Assembly: GCA_948099385.1 (NCBI GenBank)
Contig: CANUEZ040000031.1
Span: 3,031,001-3,095,000 of the forward strand
Origin: Fasciola hepatica
Taxonomy: Eukaryota > Platyhelminthes > Trematoda > Plagiorchiida > Fasciolidae
Direction: 5' to 3'
DNA length: 64,000 bases
Shown here piece by piece: positions 43,681 to 56,429 of the stretch (position 1 is the stretch's first letter; each line of letters begins with the position of its first letter). Below the pieces are notes generated by a model. It did no database searches, was not told where the DNA came from, and saw nothing but the letters and a program-made list of their open reading frames with translations. Position numbers and translations under genes: made by a program.

Positions 43681-46600
43681 GTGTATTTCTTGATCATGAT
43701 CGAGACACATGAGTAAGGCATGAGCAGTGAGTACTAGGTTGCACTGCGGCATGAAATATTCATAAAATTTTGAAGTAGGTTTCATGCTTGTTAAAAACAG
43801 TATAATAAATCTGGGCTGTGTTTGAATGAGCTCAAATGGGTGCGCTAAATGCAGATAATAGAAACCAGTTTTGGCTTCGGAGAAGGGATGGTTCAGTGAC
43901 TCAGCCGTGCGCGAAACAGCCGAAAATGCATTATGTGTGAAACGTGCAGTATATATCATAACTCTGCAGACAATAAATTCTGGAGAGATCAAAAAATTGG
44001 AGGTGCGCAGAAGGAAAAGAAAACGTGGGGGCACCTAGAATATATCTGAAGGGCCCATATCGAAAACTGGGAGGAGAGACTCACCAACTAGTAACCAGTC
44101 ATGGAAGAGAATAGAACTAACATTGGGTCTTGAGAGAACGAACAGTGATATCAGCTGGGTATGGATAAGTTTATTTCCACTGTTGGTATTTGGACAGACC
44201 ACTAGGCCAGTAGAACCGTGGTTTGAAATACCTAATGAAGGACGGAAACTAGAGAATAATTGCCAGTGAGCCAGACAAGTTTATTACAACTGTTCTTTTT
44301 GGATGATTCCTTGGCCACAAGTACGAAAAGAGTTTCACCTGAGGGTGACAGAAAGACAAGTTAAATGCATGGAATGTGACGTACTGTGGGAGCATCAGGG
44401 ATGGTAGATGGAAGCTCAGCTGGAGAATTCAAAATGAAGTCGTGGAATGGACAATCTGCTGGAGTCAGAAGATGGAGCAGATTGGTCGAAGCAAATATGA
44501 ATAGGTCATAAATTGCGATGAGTACGGACTCGAAGGCATGTTAATGTGACTTGAAGAGAACCCGGCCCAGGGCGGCAAAAGCTTTTACTTGCGCGTGAGA
44601 AGTGTTTCTATGGTTACAGTGAAAGAATATACTGCCGTGTTTCAGCCAGCAGCGATAGCCCGGTATTATACTTCATAATGAGCAAGATTTCCATTGGCTG
44701 CCGGTCACGAATTGAGGCCTGAGCAACAGGAGGCTCATCAGACACGAATGATATTCATGAGAAAAATATTTAAGATAGCGGGCGAAAAATGAGTTGGTAG
44801 GGGCCTGTGACCCGAGCAGTAGGTTTGGGATAGCCGTAGCTACAGATGTAAGGGGCCACATAAAACAACGGCCAGAGTAGTAAATGGATCAATCCGATCA
44901 ATTATTTCGTTAGATCAGTGCTGCAATCCAGCAGTAAAATTAAGCGGACCGATGGCCACTCAAACAACCAGCATGATTTGAAAGAGACCGGGGATACGGC
45001 AGTCCGGAGTTGGCTCCAGCTCGGGGTTATGTGTAACCTTTTATTGGAAATCAAGTAGTTACAACTTAAGGGAACGCATAAACCAAGGCCTGGCACAAAA
45101 GGAGAGGTTATCTGATTTGAAGTGGTTCCGTCCGTGGTCTGTGGTAGCAAGCTAGGGGGAAAGTTGTGGAGAGAAAAAGGGTTTCAGGTGCATGAACTTA
45201 GAGCAAAGGAGAAGTAGGTAAGCTCGCCATGGAACGTGGAGAGAGACCGGTCATATTATGTGGTTGGCCAGTGGCATCTGTTATGTGACGTGCAACTTGG
45301 TAAAAGGTAATTTCGACTGGCACCCGTTGCCAAAGATTTTACTTTTTCGGTAAAATGTTAGGTCGTCGGCTCGTCATGCACCCGTAGAGGTAGAACAATA
45401 GGTTACTAGTGAGTTTGGACGATTTCTAGGTAAAGGAGGGACATGACATAGAGTTCTAGAGGACTGAAGCCGCCTGGACTCCTGCCACCTGATATCTATG
45501 GGCACTAGCTATGAGTATGGCGCCACCCCGATCGTTGGCAGCCAGAGCCAGCTGTGGATGGTTCATGTTCTCTGGGTGAGAGTCAAGGACGTTTAACCTT
45601 TTGCAGCTTGAAGAGGCTTGGAGGATCAAGTCTAAGGCTACTACTTTGGATGCTGATTTTCAGGCTTCGTTTGCTCTCTGAAAAAACAAGGTAGATGTAA
45701 AGAGACCTGGATGGATCGCAAGCCACTAACGAGTCACTGTCAAGGGCGGACCTTAGAAGGGTTCTGTTTTGATAGTATTCTTGAGCTTAAACAAGTGCTG
45801 GTGGTAGTCGGCCCATGTATCAACAAGAAGTATCATAAACACAGCTGACTTCACACGAGTAAACCATGGAAAGCGGGCGCGGACAGCGGAAGTTAGCATC
45901 AGTGAGCCAGTCGGAAATAGGGTAAGGAACCTGGGAGGGTTTAAAATGGGAGGCAGGGTTGACTTTTATGTGAAAAGCGTGTTTGGCACACTGTCACCCC
46001 GAACAGGATCATGTAGAAGTACTGAGGGCTTAGCACGTAGTCTCATTTGTTTTTTGAGGAGCATTCCATAAGCAGGATCTGGTCGTGGCTCAAACGGGGA
46101 ACTCATCCGTTATTGAAGGGGCTCGGAGCATGAATCCGATACCTTCGCAGACAGAAGTGATTTTGGTACTTCCGTTAGTTTTTGTTTCATGGGAACAGGA
46201 GAGCGCGCTAACCCCATAGGGCGTACTCCCCATCCCTCCTCCGTCAGCCATTTTTTACCCGTGACCCATGAGGTCCGCCAATGCCAGGATCTTTCCCCCC
46301 CCCCCGCATAACACGACAACCACAGGCTGGTTGCCGTTTTCCATTGGTGGAGTCGCGGAAGAGAGAGGAAGTGAAAAACAGGCACATGGAACTCTTTCAA
46401 CCCGGCTTCCGGCTCACTTTAGACAGGGCCGGAGTCCTAAGGCTTCCATTTTATACGTGAGTCAGTTGTTATCAGCATGACCTGTTTTGATGCATCGAGG
46501 CGACCCACTGATTGATAGTCCTTTTGGTGACCAAGAAATGATGCCTTATGGTGGTAAGTCATAAGAGGACGACGTGGCATTCAATGGACTTGTGATCCGC

Positions 46601-47340
46601 GTTCGGTTGGGGCTAACACTTCATTCTCATGACGGGAAATGGGGTTAGGCCGTGTGTTTGACTTGATTTACGGTGACGATTAGATGATGGATAAGTTTTC
46701 TGCCAGGTGCTACTTTTTAGGAATAGAGATAAAGGCGGAGGCCAAATCAAATAAGGCGCTAGTACTGTTTAAATGTTACCGTTCGTGCGGCTGGTAATAT
46801 AACGTATATACAGGGAAGACTGCAGTGGGGTTGGCCTCAGTCAAAAGGGTAAAACTATATGGGCGATGTTTACTGGTAGGTTGATTCTAACGCAGAGGCA
46901 AAGAAAATGCATGTTCAGGTACAACCTAGAAATTATCAATGTTTCAAATTAGTATCATGTTCACTGTGTATTACCGACCTTTAGAAACAGACATGAGCAT
47001 AAATTTTCTTCAGAGATAAAACTTTATCAGCATGATATCCGGAATGGATGTAGTATATGGATTAGCAGGGCAATAAGAGAGGGAGACCGGATCCAACTCT
47101 ACGTAATACAGAAAGATTATGAGGATTGAAAACTATGTAAGTGAGACTAGTCAAAGGTCTAATTAACAGTATAAAACGGCGTTGGATTATGAGCACACAC
47201 AATGGAGCATATACATATATGCATGGGCGGGATTATCGGACGGGTCGTGAGATGAGGCCTGGAGGCAGAAGATTGTTACCCATTGTAGTCTAATTATCAA
47301 GAGTCTTCATAATGTTGATCTATGTTTACTCTATTGCCGG
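43681..47340 (-). repeat. Long 3' UTR of CR1 no. 3
   Basis: 3.6 kb without coding motifs. 43681-44880 resembles 26433-27720, 44950-45060 resembles 17160-17280, and 47208-47290 resembles 17955-18040 (AT tract then 'gacgggtc(c/g)(c/t)gag'). These partners make it family-specific rather than random. A C-rich run lies at 46296. Frames such as 46110-46400 have no domain. Confidence 0.7.
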
Positions 47341-49190
47341 TCAAGCTGGTTGCAGAAGATGCTTCAAGGGTTCTGGTTGGCGCCCCTCTAAACGGTTCTG
47401 GCGTGAGAGGCTATCGCAGTGAGTCAGGGAGCCTTTTTCAGAGGCTAGGATAGATAACCGAGAGATGTTTAGACCTGATTGAGGGCCTAGGTTGTGGGGT
47501 TGTGATGGTGAATTTTCCGCGACGGAGGGACTAAATAGCATCAGTAGAAAAACCCAGTGGGTTATCTGATGAATGGACTTTTGAGTGCAGTAGGTTGAAC
47601 AGAAATGAAATATTGAGCCTGATAAGACGTAACCATAGGGGTTCAAGCCGGAGTAGTTCGCATCTGGCTCTCTAGTTAAGGTTGGAAGAAAGGCCAAGTA
47701 ATTTTTTAGTGAAGAAGAGCTCCGCTTTCTCCGTATTGGCCGGTCGGTCTTTTGCATCGAAGCTAATACCAGGGGGTCAGCATTCCAACAGCGACCTAGC
47801 GTGTCTTGAATATCAGAAGCTTGCTCTCCTGAGTGCGGTAGTTTCCGAGAATAAGTGCAATTGTCTCTTGCCTTTCTACTTGGGGTCAAACCTATTTTAC
47901 GAAAGGTAAAGGAACAGGAACAAAACAGGCCCAGGTCTCTCACCACGTGGGTAAAGGGGGTCGGCAGACCGTTTACTGTGAGAGGGCCGGGTAGGGCTTG
48001 GCATTTGTAGGACAGAAGAGAGCACTTAACCGCCGGAAACGTCATCAGCCCTCAAGAACACCATTCAAATCTGACAGAATATTATTAAGAACTGAGTGCA
48101 GGGTGTTCGCCTCAAAAGTGTAGACCAGCTTCGTGTCGCCAGCAGAGAGGAATATCATGCCACGACGCACTCCCTGGGAGACGTCATTTATGTACATAAG
48201 AAATAGGATGAGGCCTGAAGGGCTGCCGTTTACGACCCTTCTAACATGTTTTCTGGGCTCAGAAGACGTCCAATGACTGTGACGGTTTGGGAGCTTTTGG
48301 AGGGGTAAGGTGGCAGCCAGGACAGAAGGTCGGCGGCTCCGTAGGATTTATTTTCTGAAAGTAAGCGAGTGTGAGATACACGGTGGAATGCTTTAGTCAT
48401 ATCGAGGAAGATGACAATGATCGACTTGTTGCTGTCTACTTGATAAGTGATTTAATTGAGGAAGTCCATTTGACACATGAGGCACGAACGGGACTTGGGA
48501 AACTCATGCTGAGCTGGGTTGACAAGGTTTCGAGAAGTCAGGAAATTCGCAAGCTGGTCTTATGCAAACCTCTTTATGAGCCTGGAAACAATCGGAGTTT
48601 GGCTTATGGGGCGATAGTTCCCCAGATCATGCGGAGGCCCATTTCTGTGTTGTAGACTTATGCAGGAAGCTTTCCATTGAGCCGGGTAGATTCCGGACGA
48701 CATGGATAATGGAAAGAGGTTCGGCAATAGGAGCACTAGGTCAGGTCCCCAAAGCCAGAATAAGATAGGTGGAAGGTCAAAAGGCCCTGGAAGATAGGGA
48801 GGCTTAATGTTGGCAAGGAATTTCCTGATGTTAGCCGTGGTAAATTTTAAGTTTAGTATCGCATTCTGCGTGAGCATCGGAAAGCAGAGTGGCAGGGATT
48901 TAGAGTCCGTAAAAAGACCCGAGACGAAATGGCCGCTGAAAGCCTCAGCCATATTCCTTGGCGAATCAAGGTGGGTACCATTTTGGATGAGGAATGGGAT
49001 ATTGTTTTCGTAGCTGCTCAAGTTGCGAGATTTTAGCGGTTCTGAGAAGACCTTCACAATATGAGGCTCTTGGTGCAGCTCCTCTTTGCTTTATGAGTTT
49101 ATTCTCAAATGCTGCGTAGAGGTCGCGACAGAGTTGGCATGTTCTCTGTGTCAAAGAGAAATCTCTGTCACTGAGAAATGAGTTGTATAG
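47341..49190 (-). pseudogene. CR1 reverse transcriptase, broken
   Basis: The fingers at 48560-49057 read NIRKFLANIKPPYLPGPFD then NYRPISQTPIVSRL. The catalytic box at 48132-48149 reads LSAGDTKLVY, so the first Asp of ADD has become Gly. The C-terminal part at 47341-48045 includes KCSLLSYKCQALPGPLTVNG and RDLGLFCSC, the KC-VL..G....S...DLGV region. The 48455-48789 segment is about 97% identical to CR1 no. 1. Confidence 0.88.
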
Positions 49191-49200
49191 AAGTCTTGAA

Positions 49201-49399
49201 GTACTAAACCGGTTCGAGGCTTCGAGTTCAACTGTCACAGTTCTCGGGGAAAACTCTGATCGTCTATCGGATTCCCGGACTGAAACGAGAGTAAACAAAA
49301 GCAAGGGGGCAAAGCGGAGGTGGCAGCAAATACAAAATACATATAACATCATGCAGCGTAACACTGTGGATAATGTCTTAAGCGGAATAGGAGTGCGAA
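49201..49399. other. Junction between two CR1 lineages
   Basis: No domain. The minus-strand frame at 48966-49364 extends here without a motif. The stretch 49395-49440 ('catgaacatgtatgcaataa') is likely the 3' end of the next element. Confidence 0.4.
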
Positions 49400-49401
49400 A
49401 T

Positions 49402-50860
49402 TCATGAACATGTATGCAATAAAAGACTTATATTTTGCCTTTTTGACAGGGAATTATTGGGAGACCCAGGCATAGGTCCACATTTTCCTCGAAAATGGAT
49501 TTTTCTGCGAGAGAACAATATCTTCCGAAATTGCGTTCCACAGGTTAATAACCCTATAGCTAAAGAAGGTAATTCGTAGTGAAGTACGTGGCCTCGGTTT
49601 AAAAACCTTCCTGCTGTAACCACGGAGAGAAGGGGCTGGACAGGCGGAGAAGAAGCAATCGCTTTGACCTGATTCAAAAAGGTGTAACATCAAAAACAGA
49701 TCACCTCTTACGCGTCTTGTGTCAAAGGGATAGGGATTGAGGAATGTGAGGCGGACGGGATTAGGTAGGTGGGACAAACCCCGTACTGCTTTGGTGGAGG
49801 CCCTCTGAACTCTTTCTAAGATCTCACGGTCTCAGACAAGATCAGAGTGCACTATCCGACTACCGTACTCCAGCGGATCACGGATATACGTGCCGAAAAT
49901 TATGGGGAAATCATCCCTAGATATATGCGCGGGAATGACCTTCGAATCGCATTTAGGACTCGAAAGGCACACTTGCTCGCAAGTTGGTGATGATGAGAGA
50001 AGGACAAGTTACAATCTAACCAGAAACCGAGCACCTTGTGTCGGTCAACCCTAGGCAGTGTGGTTGCCCCGTTAATGGAGGACGTGTGACCAGCTTCACT
50101 GCAGAAAAACACACTCACGCATGTCATCCTTAACTGGGAGGTTCCAATCTTTGGACCAGCGTTTTGTTTCATCAACTGCAGTTTGCAGGTTTTTATCGCT
50201 TGTACTCCAGAGGGTTACAGTGTCTCCACACACGGCAAATTTCTCAGGAAGGGCTGTCGGAAGATCGCCTACGTAGATCCGAGACAGAAGAGGACCTTAG
50301 ACCGACCCTTGAGGGCCCCCATTTGTCACTGGCGAGGGTGGAGACAAAACATCCCCGACTTCAAACACAAAGGTGCAGTCGGTAAGGAAGCTGCGTAAGA
50401 CGTCCAGCATAGAGCCTGTAATCCCGTGTGCACGCAGCCTATAAATAAGCGGTGCATGGTGGACCCCATCGAAGGCCTTAGCAAAATCGATGGATACAGC
50501 ATTTGAGAGCTGGTCCTCATCATAGGCTTTCGTTAGACTATCCATGACAGTAAGCATATTGGCGGAGCATGATCTGCCAGGAAGAAACCCATTTTGGGAC
50601 GGGGAGAGGATCCTATTTCTATGCAGGCGGAAAAGGACCGAACTCTTAAGAATTCACTCGAACATTTTGCTGGTGATGCTATTGAGACTTATGGGCCTGT
50701 AACTAGAGGCAAGATGTCTACCCTTCTTATAGGTGTGTGCAACGACTGCTTTTTCCAGCTGCTGGGAAATCTCCATCGTCAGTACACCGCTGAAAGAGTG
50801 AGGTACAAGGATTAGGTGGTGTGTCCGCGGCTTCCTTGAGAGCACGAGGGTGGATTAGCT
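49402..50860 (-). pseudogene. SR1-like CR1 reverse transcriptase, broken
   Basis: 50654-50845 has KKGRHLASSYRPISLNS (fingers). 50297-50557 has VSIDFAKAFDGVHHAPLIYR and TNGGPQGSV (palm). At about 50226-50255 the catalytic box reads FAVCGDTVTLW where ADDTLLW is expected, so the first Asp is lost. 49900-50175 carries KVLGFWLDCNLSFSHHHQLA. 49454-49777 carries SHLPNPVRLTFLNPYPFDTR, RGDLFLMLHLF and INLWNAI, the C-terminal region. Confidence 0.9.
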
Positions 50861-52180
50861 CAGGACCCATGGAGCAATATTGGTTGAGCCGTCGGAAACC
50901 TCATGCGACTGCACCAATGGGAATAGTGACGCTGTTAAAGGTGGTGGCCAGAGATATCGGTTGCATGGTAGGGTGGGATGAAATGGGTGAGGAACTAAAA
51001 ACTGCACTGAAGTAGGAGTTGAAGTCCTCGGCCACTTGGCGGGGAAGTGGTTGAGGATCCCGCACTATCTTTGAGAGCAAGTGGCGTCGGAGTTAGGCCC
51101 CTTAGAAGGATCATGTACTGAAAGAAAAAAGCCTTGCCGGCTCCTGCTCGGGCAATTACAGATCGGTAGACGGAACTTTTGATAAGACCTAATCTTGCCT
51201 TCTCATATCTCCTGGATAATCCTGAACCTTTTAGCATCACGAGCAAAGATTGTGGCTTCATATCTAGCAAACAGGCGTGCTCCTTCGTCTGTAATGCGCC
51301 CAATGGGGCGAGGGAGGGGTCGGTTACCGCTCTGTTGAAGACACATTCCAGGGACAAGTAGCTCATCAACTAAGGAGGTCAGACCTCTGAGATTCGCTGC
51401 CTTTTCATCAGCAGAGTTACCCAGGTTAGCTGAATTCAGCTGGGAGCGAATAACTGCACAGACTTGGTCAAAATTGGTCTTTTTGAAATATCTCAAAATT
51501 TTGATTTCTGACAGGGGAGGAGGCCGTTCCACAATATAATGGAACCCAATGGGAATGTGATCACTTTTGCTCAGAGGCGGCAAGTAGTGCACCCCACCTA
51601 TCTGGAACCACTCATTGTTGATGGCCAGGTCTAGTAGGGTAGGGGCATGTCTTGTGCCATATCTGGTCGGATCTTTTTTGTGTTGTACCCGTTAGTTCCT
51701 GAGTATTAGATCCGGGAGGGGTTTACCAAAGGTGATACCGGGGGCACCAGCTCTTTGCCAGTCGACGTTGGGTGAGAAGAATTTACCAGTGACTGACTAA
51801 TGGGTGAAGTCTGTGTAGCTTTTCAGGGAGCTTAACAAGTCAATGACACCCGGACTATCGTTTGAATTGCATGCGGGAGGAAGATAGACTACAACAAGCA
51901 GTAGGGTATCTAACATAGAGAGGGTAAGCACAGCCCACAAACAATGAATACATGAAAAGGTAGGGGTTGTCAGTGTAGATGTAGGAGGGATGGAATTATC
52001 GTAGTATATGATGACCCCGCCGGCACGACCTCTGCTGGAGTCCTGCCTCACTGCGAAGTGTCCCGGAATGGATATTTTGTCCTCAAGTAAATCAAGGTTG
52101 AGCCAGGTTTCTGTTAGGGCTATGATTTGAGGCTGCTTATCCACCGCAAGTTGCCAAAGCCCCGGGATCCTATTCAACAC
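50861..52180 (-). pseudogene. SR1-like CR1 endonuclease and linker, broken
   Basis: The N-terminal part at 51797-52180 reads QPQIIALTETWLNLDLLEDK, then GRAGGVIIYYDNSI and LLLVVVYLPPACNSND. The C-terminal part at 51203-51592 begins YLPPLSKSDHIPIGF, giving the Ser-Asp-His end, then runs into the linker to the reverse transcriptase (KTNFDQVCAVIRSQL, DEGARLFARYEATIF). A frame change lies near 51690. Confidence 0.9.
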
Positions 52181-52199
52181 ACTCAGGCATTTGCTGTAA

Positions 52200-53005
52200 A
52201 AACACTTGAGCGCATCCTCAGGAGTTGTTGCAGAAACGCCGGAGACAAAGGATTTTGGGTTTGAAAGGGAAAGAGGGAGATTTGGAGGTGGAAGGGAAAT
52301 CCTGGGGGAGTCGGAGGCTGAAGATATTTGGGGCTAGGTGGTAGGCAGACTGTTGAGGGGATTGGTAAGTTCTGACTTCTAGTAACGTGTGAGGCATCAT
52401 ACCAGGCGGACGGTCGACATTCTTCGGTCTCCGAAAAGGGTGAGCTGCTTTTTGTGGTTTACTTTTGTGCTTACTGTAGGCTCCACAACTCTGAGTCTTC
52501 TTGTTTGTGGTCCTGTTTGCATGACCGCATCGCACATCTTTTCTTTAGCGTTAACCTCCTCATTTCAGCGTGCAATCGAAATACGTCGCAGGTTTGTGTC
52601 TGGGCCCAAGGATGGGCGAGTCTCGCCCGGTAGTACAGTTTTGTTAGCAATGTTGGGGTCTCGGATACTTTTGTAGGCGTCCGACGTTTAGTAACACTAG
52701 GTCTACCACGGGGGTACTTTCCGTGATGGGAGATGGAGTGAGCAGGGATGCAGCGGATGGTGGACATGGAGCTCGATCCTCAAGGCGAGTTCCCTGGAAG
52801 ACTGGCCGCATTCTCAGCTTAGCGTCAGCTTTTCGTGGGGCACCTGGCTTGACTGTCTCACTGTGGAGCCTGAGATGAAGTGGCTTGCCAATGGATGCTA
52901 CCTTGGACCCTTTAATTTCCTCCTTGAGCTTTGTGGCTGAGGAAACAATTCGTTCGGCTGCCTCTGTGGAGCCCGCTTCAATGTTTCAAGGTCAAGGTGA
53001 ATTTG
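52200..53005 (-). pseudogene. SR1-like CR1 ORF1 remnant
   Basis: The minus-strand reading, with frame changes, gives EAAERIVSSATKLKEEIKGS, then SIGKPLHLRLHSETV, GAPRKADAKLRMRPVF and, lower down, SLPPPNLPLSLSNPKSF. The order 'helical stretch, RLRL core, Arg-rich end, Pro-rich tail' fits CR1 ORF1, an RNA-binding chaperone. It joins the endonuclease within about 20 codons. Confidence 0.65.
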
Positions 53006-53459
53006 ACGTATATATCAGGTTGTCTCGATTTTTCCTTTTTCCATCGTTTAGGCCTGTTTCCACTTAGCACCTAGTAGTAATAGTAATCTACCCTGAAGCG
53101 TAAAATTGTCTGCGGCAATAAATGCTACACACTACTATGGGTCCATAACTTATTACCGCGAAAAATCAACACAACCCTTTACAGAGAAATCTAGATCAAT
53201 ACCTGCCACAAATCAGCCCTTGTGAGCCCATCTATAAAATACTTCGCGATTGTTTGCTAAATCAACCCTTTTAGTTATCGTTTCCTGCTTGGGTAAAAAT
53301 CTAACCCTCGTTCGTCCAAACAGCGAAACCACCTGGTCAACCCTATCTGCAAACATCCTAGTTGAACTCCTATTGAAATTCAGCTCCGTTCCATATCCAG
53401 GCTTTTTGCAGTCAGTAAATCATCAACGGACCTAGCTGATTATCTGAAGTCTACAGTCA
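53006..53459. other. Junction between opposed elements, likely 5' UTR of CR1 no. 4
   Basis: Leftward CR1 DNA ends near 53005 and rightward DNA begins by about 53200. No motif in the frames here. I cannot place the exact start of the rightward element. Confidence 0.4.
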
Positions 53460-54105
53460 CAATGCGCAATTCCAAAAGAAGCAGACCGGCCGGTAATATT
53501 TTGCCACGCTTAGCCGTTCGTCTCCCAATCACTACACCACGTTCGTCCCGTTAACGAACATCCATGATGATACAAATGGCAAGATTGACCGCCTCTTACA
53601 GCACGTTAGCTCACCCGAATCGCGAATTAAAGCTTTTGACAGAGCCACCAGAATTCTGACACCACTGGCTCAATTCCTCGAGCCCTCTTTGTTAACTACG
53701 GTCTGTAACTTAGCTGCCACGTGCAACTTAATTGACGGCATATCTGCATAGGTTCCAAAACGAATACGAAACTCGAATCACGTTATTGTATTTAACATTC
53801 CCGATAAGGCCCCACTCAACATAGTCAGCAGTACCCTGATAAAGGAGGCTAACACGGAACGTGTGATATGCCGTAGCAGCAGACTACGCAAACAAACACA
53901 ACGACACCAATGCCCCTTACTTTTCCAATTTCCAGACTCACTCACAGTCAGTGAGTTTATTCATAAACAAACAGTTATTGCTAATAATTCGCCATACAAG
54001 AACATTCGAATAGCACCCGAAAAAACGCCATTACTACGACAAATGCTGAGAAAGTCGAACTCTCTCAAACTTCCAAGGCAGGAATCATCCCCAAAAGACA
54101 CCTAA
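53460..54105 (+). pseudogene. CR1 ORF1 core (RRM-like), broken
   Basis: Read directly from about 53540 with one stop near 53748: DDTNGKIDRLLQHVSSPESR, then HVIVFNIPDKAPLNIVSS, then ICRSSRLRKQTQRHQCPLLF, then NIRIAPEKTPLLRQ. The 'N-P' beta strand, the RL-K block and the final R-APEKTPLLRQ block match the RRM-like ORF1 of CR1/L2-type elements, which binds RNA. No convincing start codon. Confidence 0.7.
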
Positions 54106-55580
54106 CCCCGTCATTCCCCTAACCTACTCTATGCAGCCAACGTCTATCAGCCAACAACTGTCTGATGTAGAACTTGACGCAATGCCTGGGCCTTCTCCAA
54201 ATCCACCAGTCTCCAAGCGCCCTAGACTCGTCAATAGTGTCGCAGATGCCTGGAACTCGAATCCACCGAGTCCTGCCAGACAGCTTAGCTCTGTGCATCA
54301 AGAGCAGCTACCTAAATCGCGTAGCCTCCCTGACCTAACAACTATGCGTCACTCACCCAAGGCGACACATAAATCAATGCATGATCGTTCTTGTCCACCA
54401 TGTAGCCACGGCTAAGACCCATCCGCCGGACCGCACCATACCATTGCCAGGTCATTCTCGCTCGAATCAAACCCGTCAGCTTTCAGGGCATACTCCGGTA
54501 AACAAGCCGCCAAGAAGTAGCATACCTAAGGATAAAACCTCACTGTTGCAATCTAACTTATCACCCATGGGCCGAAAGTTGGTAACGATCCACACTCAGC
54601 CCCTAATGCAGAGTGTCGATACCGACGGTAACACATGGCCGCAAATCCAGAATTCGGCAACGCACACTCCATACCTACTGAAGGGCTCAACATTTGGTTC
54701 TTTAGGCAACGACTGCCTTATATCACCAGGCTACACACCGAAGGTCATGCATAGATTAGAAGCGAACAGATACCCCAGTAAGATGTCAATAATGCCGGGA
54801 CCTACAGTTTCTGTTCTCAAAGTAGATAGTTTCTCAAACCGTTATTTTTCCCAGCGAAACCCAAGCTCTACGCCCATTTATACGGACGATGCTCGCAAAG
54901 CACCTCACAGCTATTATTCAAGGCTGCATCTTCCCAGCTCATCAGTTCCTAACTTTTCCGTGCCTCCACCGTTCATCCCGTTAGCTCCTTTACCATACCA
55001 AAATTTTTGTTTTGCCCCACCACAGCCGTTTTACGCGCAGGATACATCCACAACCCCCCCCCCCGAGTACATTTTCCCCACCCTGTGGCACACAATCTCA
55101 CACTCTTTCATCTCTTTTAGCCCTAATGAACCACTTTTCAATACCATCACCTTACCAGTCGTTAATACCTTCGGTAGCACACCGAACTCCGCAGGCCAAC
55201 TACGTAACACTGCGTATTACTACTATCTTCTTCCAAAATAACCTCCATATACCCCTCTATCAACCGCCAATTCCTATCTTTCCGCACCCGGGCAAGCCGC
55301 ATCGATGGGCGGCGAAGCCACCACAAACTCCTTTAGTCCTTACCATCTGAGGCCTGCCCTTACCACACAACACCAACCAATACCAAGGTTGTCGCGTGGG
55401 AAAGCCAGTACCTTCCAAAACCCCGTATTCTATCACTGCACTAGAGCATCGAACGATCCCGACGAATCAGGAAAGGTAGCAGCACTACTTCGTCTAAGGT
55501 CTTCTCTTTCACCTCGTAATAACCCAAAGTTGATTATTTCCGGTTCGTCCGCGGCTGATTATTCAGAAACCACCGAGTAG
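54106..55580 (+). pseudogene. CR1 ORF1 Pro/Ser-rich linker and C-terminus
   Basis: The 286-codon frame at 54381-55241 is rich in Pro, Ser, Thr and His. It shows no enzyme motif and no clear zinc knuckle. Frames at 54131-54415 and 55305-55580 continue the same style. Similar Pro-rich linkers precede the endonuclease in CR1 no. 1 and no. 2, so the position supports an ORF1 tail. Confidence 0.55.
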
Positions 55581-55697
55581 GCGTCCAATGCTTGCTTTTC
55601 CTCCTCTTCGGTAACAGCTCCAACTCACGCCCTTCACCGTGCACTTTCTCCGACCAACAACTCCCATAAGGCACCCAACCCTGACACTCACCTCCAC

Positions 55698-56414
55698 ATG
55701 AGTGGGTTGTCATTCATCTTATTTAACACGCGGTCCATCTTAAATAAGCTTCATCACTTAAAAAATTATATCATAACATCAAGTCCTGACGTCATCTTTA
55801 TCACTGAAACCTGTCCCACCGAGTACACCAGCACAAGCGAAATTATGCTTGAAGGGTATAATGTTTTTAGGGTGAATAGGATTGACAGGCGCGGAGGTGG
55901 GCGCCCTGTGTACGTACAGCATGCCCTTTGAGTAGTCCCTATCGTACATGCCACACCCGACTCAATTCCGGATTCTCTATGGCTCACAATTCGGTTCTCA
56001 ACTGTAGTCATGCACATTGGTTGTGTCTATCGCCCGCCCTCATCTACTATTGCAGATTTAACCCCCTTAATTGAAACCTTTGATTACCTTTCACTACTAC
56101 CTTCGGCAGCGAAAATCATAGCCAGTGATTTAAACTGGCCTAAAATATCCTAGCAAAACCTCACGGCCCTTCCCAACTTAATAGACTTTGTGTCCCACAC
56201 TCACATTGGGGGTTGGGTGCGACGCGTTAAAACCCATACTAGGAACGCCAACATCCCAGATGTTATATTCACCCACAGGGTTTCCCACTTTTCGGTTTCC
56301 GTTCTGAATAAATTTCCGGGTAGCGACCATAAGATAGTGGCTAGTAATCTTTCATTCCATCCGTATTCAACAGACTATCTGATCCCAGTCAACAATTCCG
56401 TCTGTTTAAATTGA
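55698..56414 (+). pseudogene. CR1 endonuclease, two stops
   Basis: One frame covers the whole domain. It reads LFNTRSILNKLHHLKNYI, then PDVIFITETCPTEYT (Trp of TETW changed to Cys), FRVNRIDRRGGGRPVYV, a stop at about 55930, IGCVYRPPS, ASDLNWPKIS (the G/A-D-N/F block), a stop at about 56152, and finally KFPGSDHKIVASNLSF. The catalytic Asp-His end is intact. It shows lighter decay than the other endonuclease copies here. Confidence 0.92.
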
Positions 56415-56429
56415 AACCCTCTGTCAAAT

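Larger units (their letters stand above)
43640..49200 (-). mobile_element. CR1-type non-LTR retrotransposon no. 3, 5'-truncated
   Basis: The 3' end is at about 43681 with an ATT/AAC-rich tail at 43650-43680. A long 3' UTR runs to 47340 and the reverse transcriptase from 47341 to about 49190. No endonuclease follows: similarity ends near 49200, and a different CR1 lineage begins at 49400. Confidence 0.85.
49400..53005 (-). mobile_element. Second-lineage CR1 (SR1-like) retrotransposon, near full-length, decayed
   Basis: In minus-strand order: ORF1 (52200-53000), endonuclease (51530-52180), reverse transcriptase (49402-50860) and a short 3' end at about 49400. Unlike the main family it has almost no 3' UTR. 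Its palm (DFAKAFDGVHH, GGPQGSV) and C-terminus (LPNPVRL, RRVRGDLFL, FFSYRVINLWN) differ from those of the other four elements. This matches the schistosome SR1 type of CR1 as I know it. All frames are broken. Confidence 0.85.

Noticed and set aside
46296..46306. C-run at 46296 and G-run near 38776 as G-quadruplex elements
   Set aside because: Single runs without the four-tract spacing needed; likely slippage-prone homopolymers.
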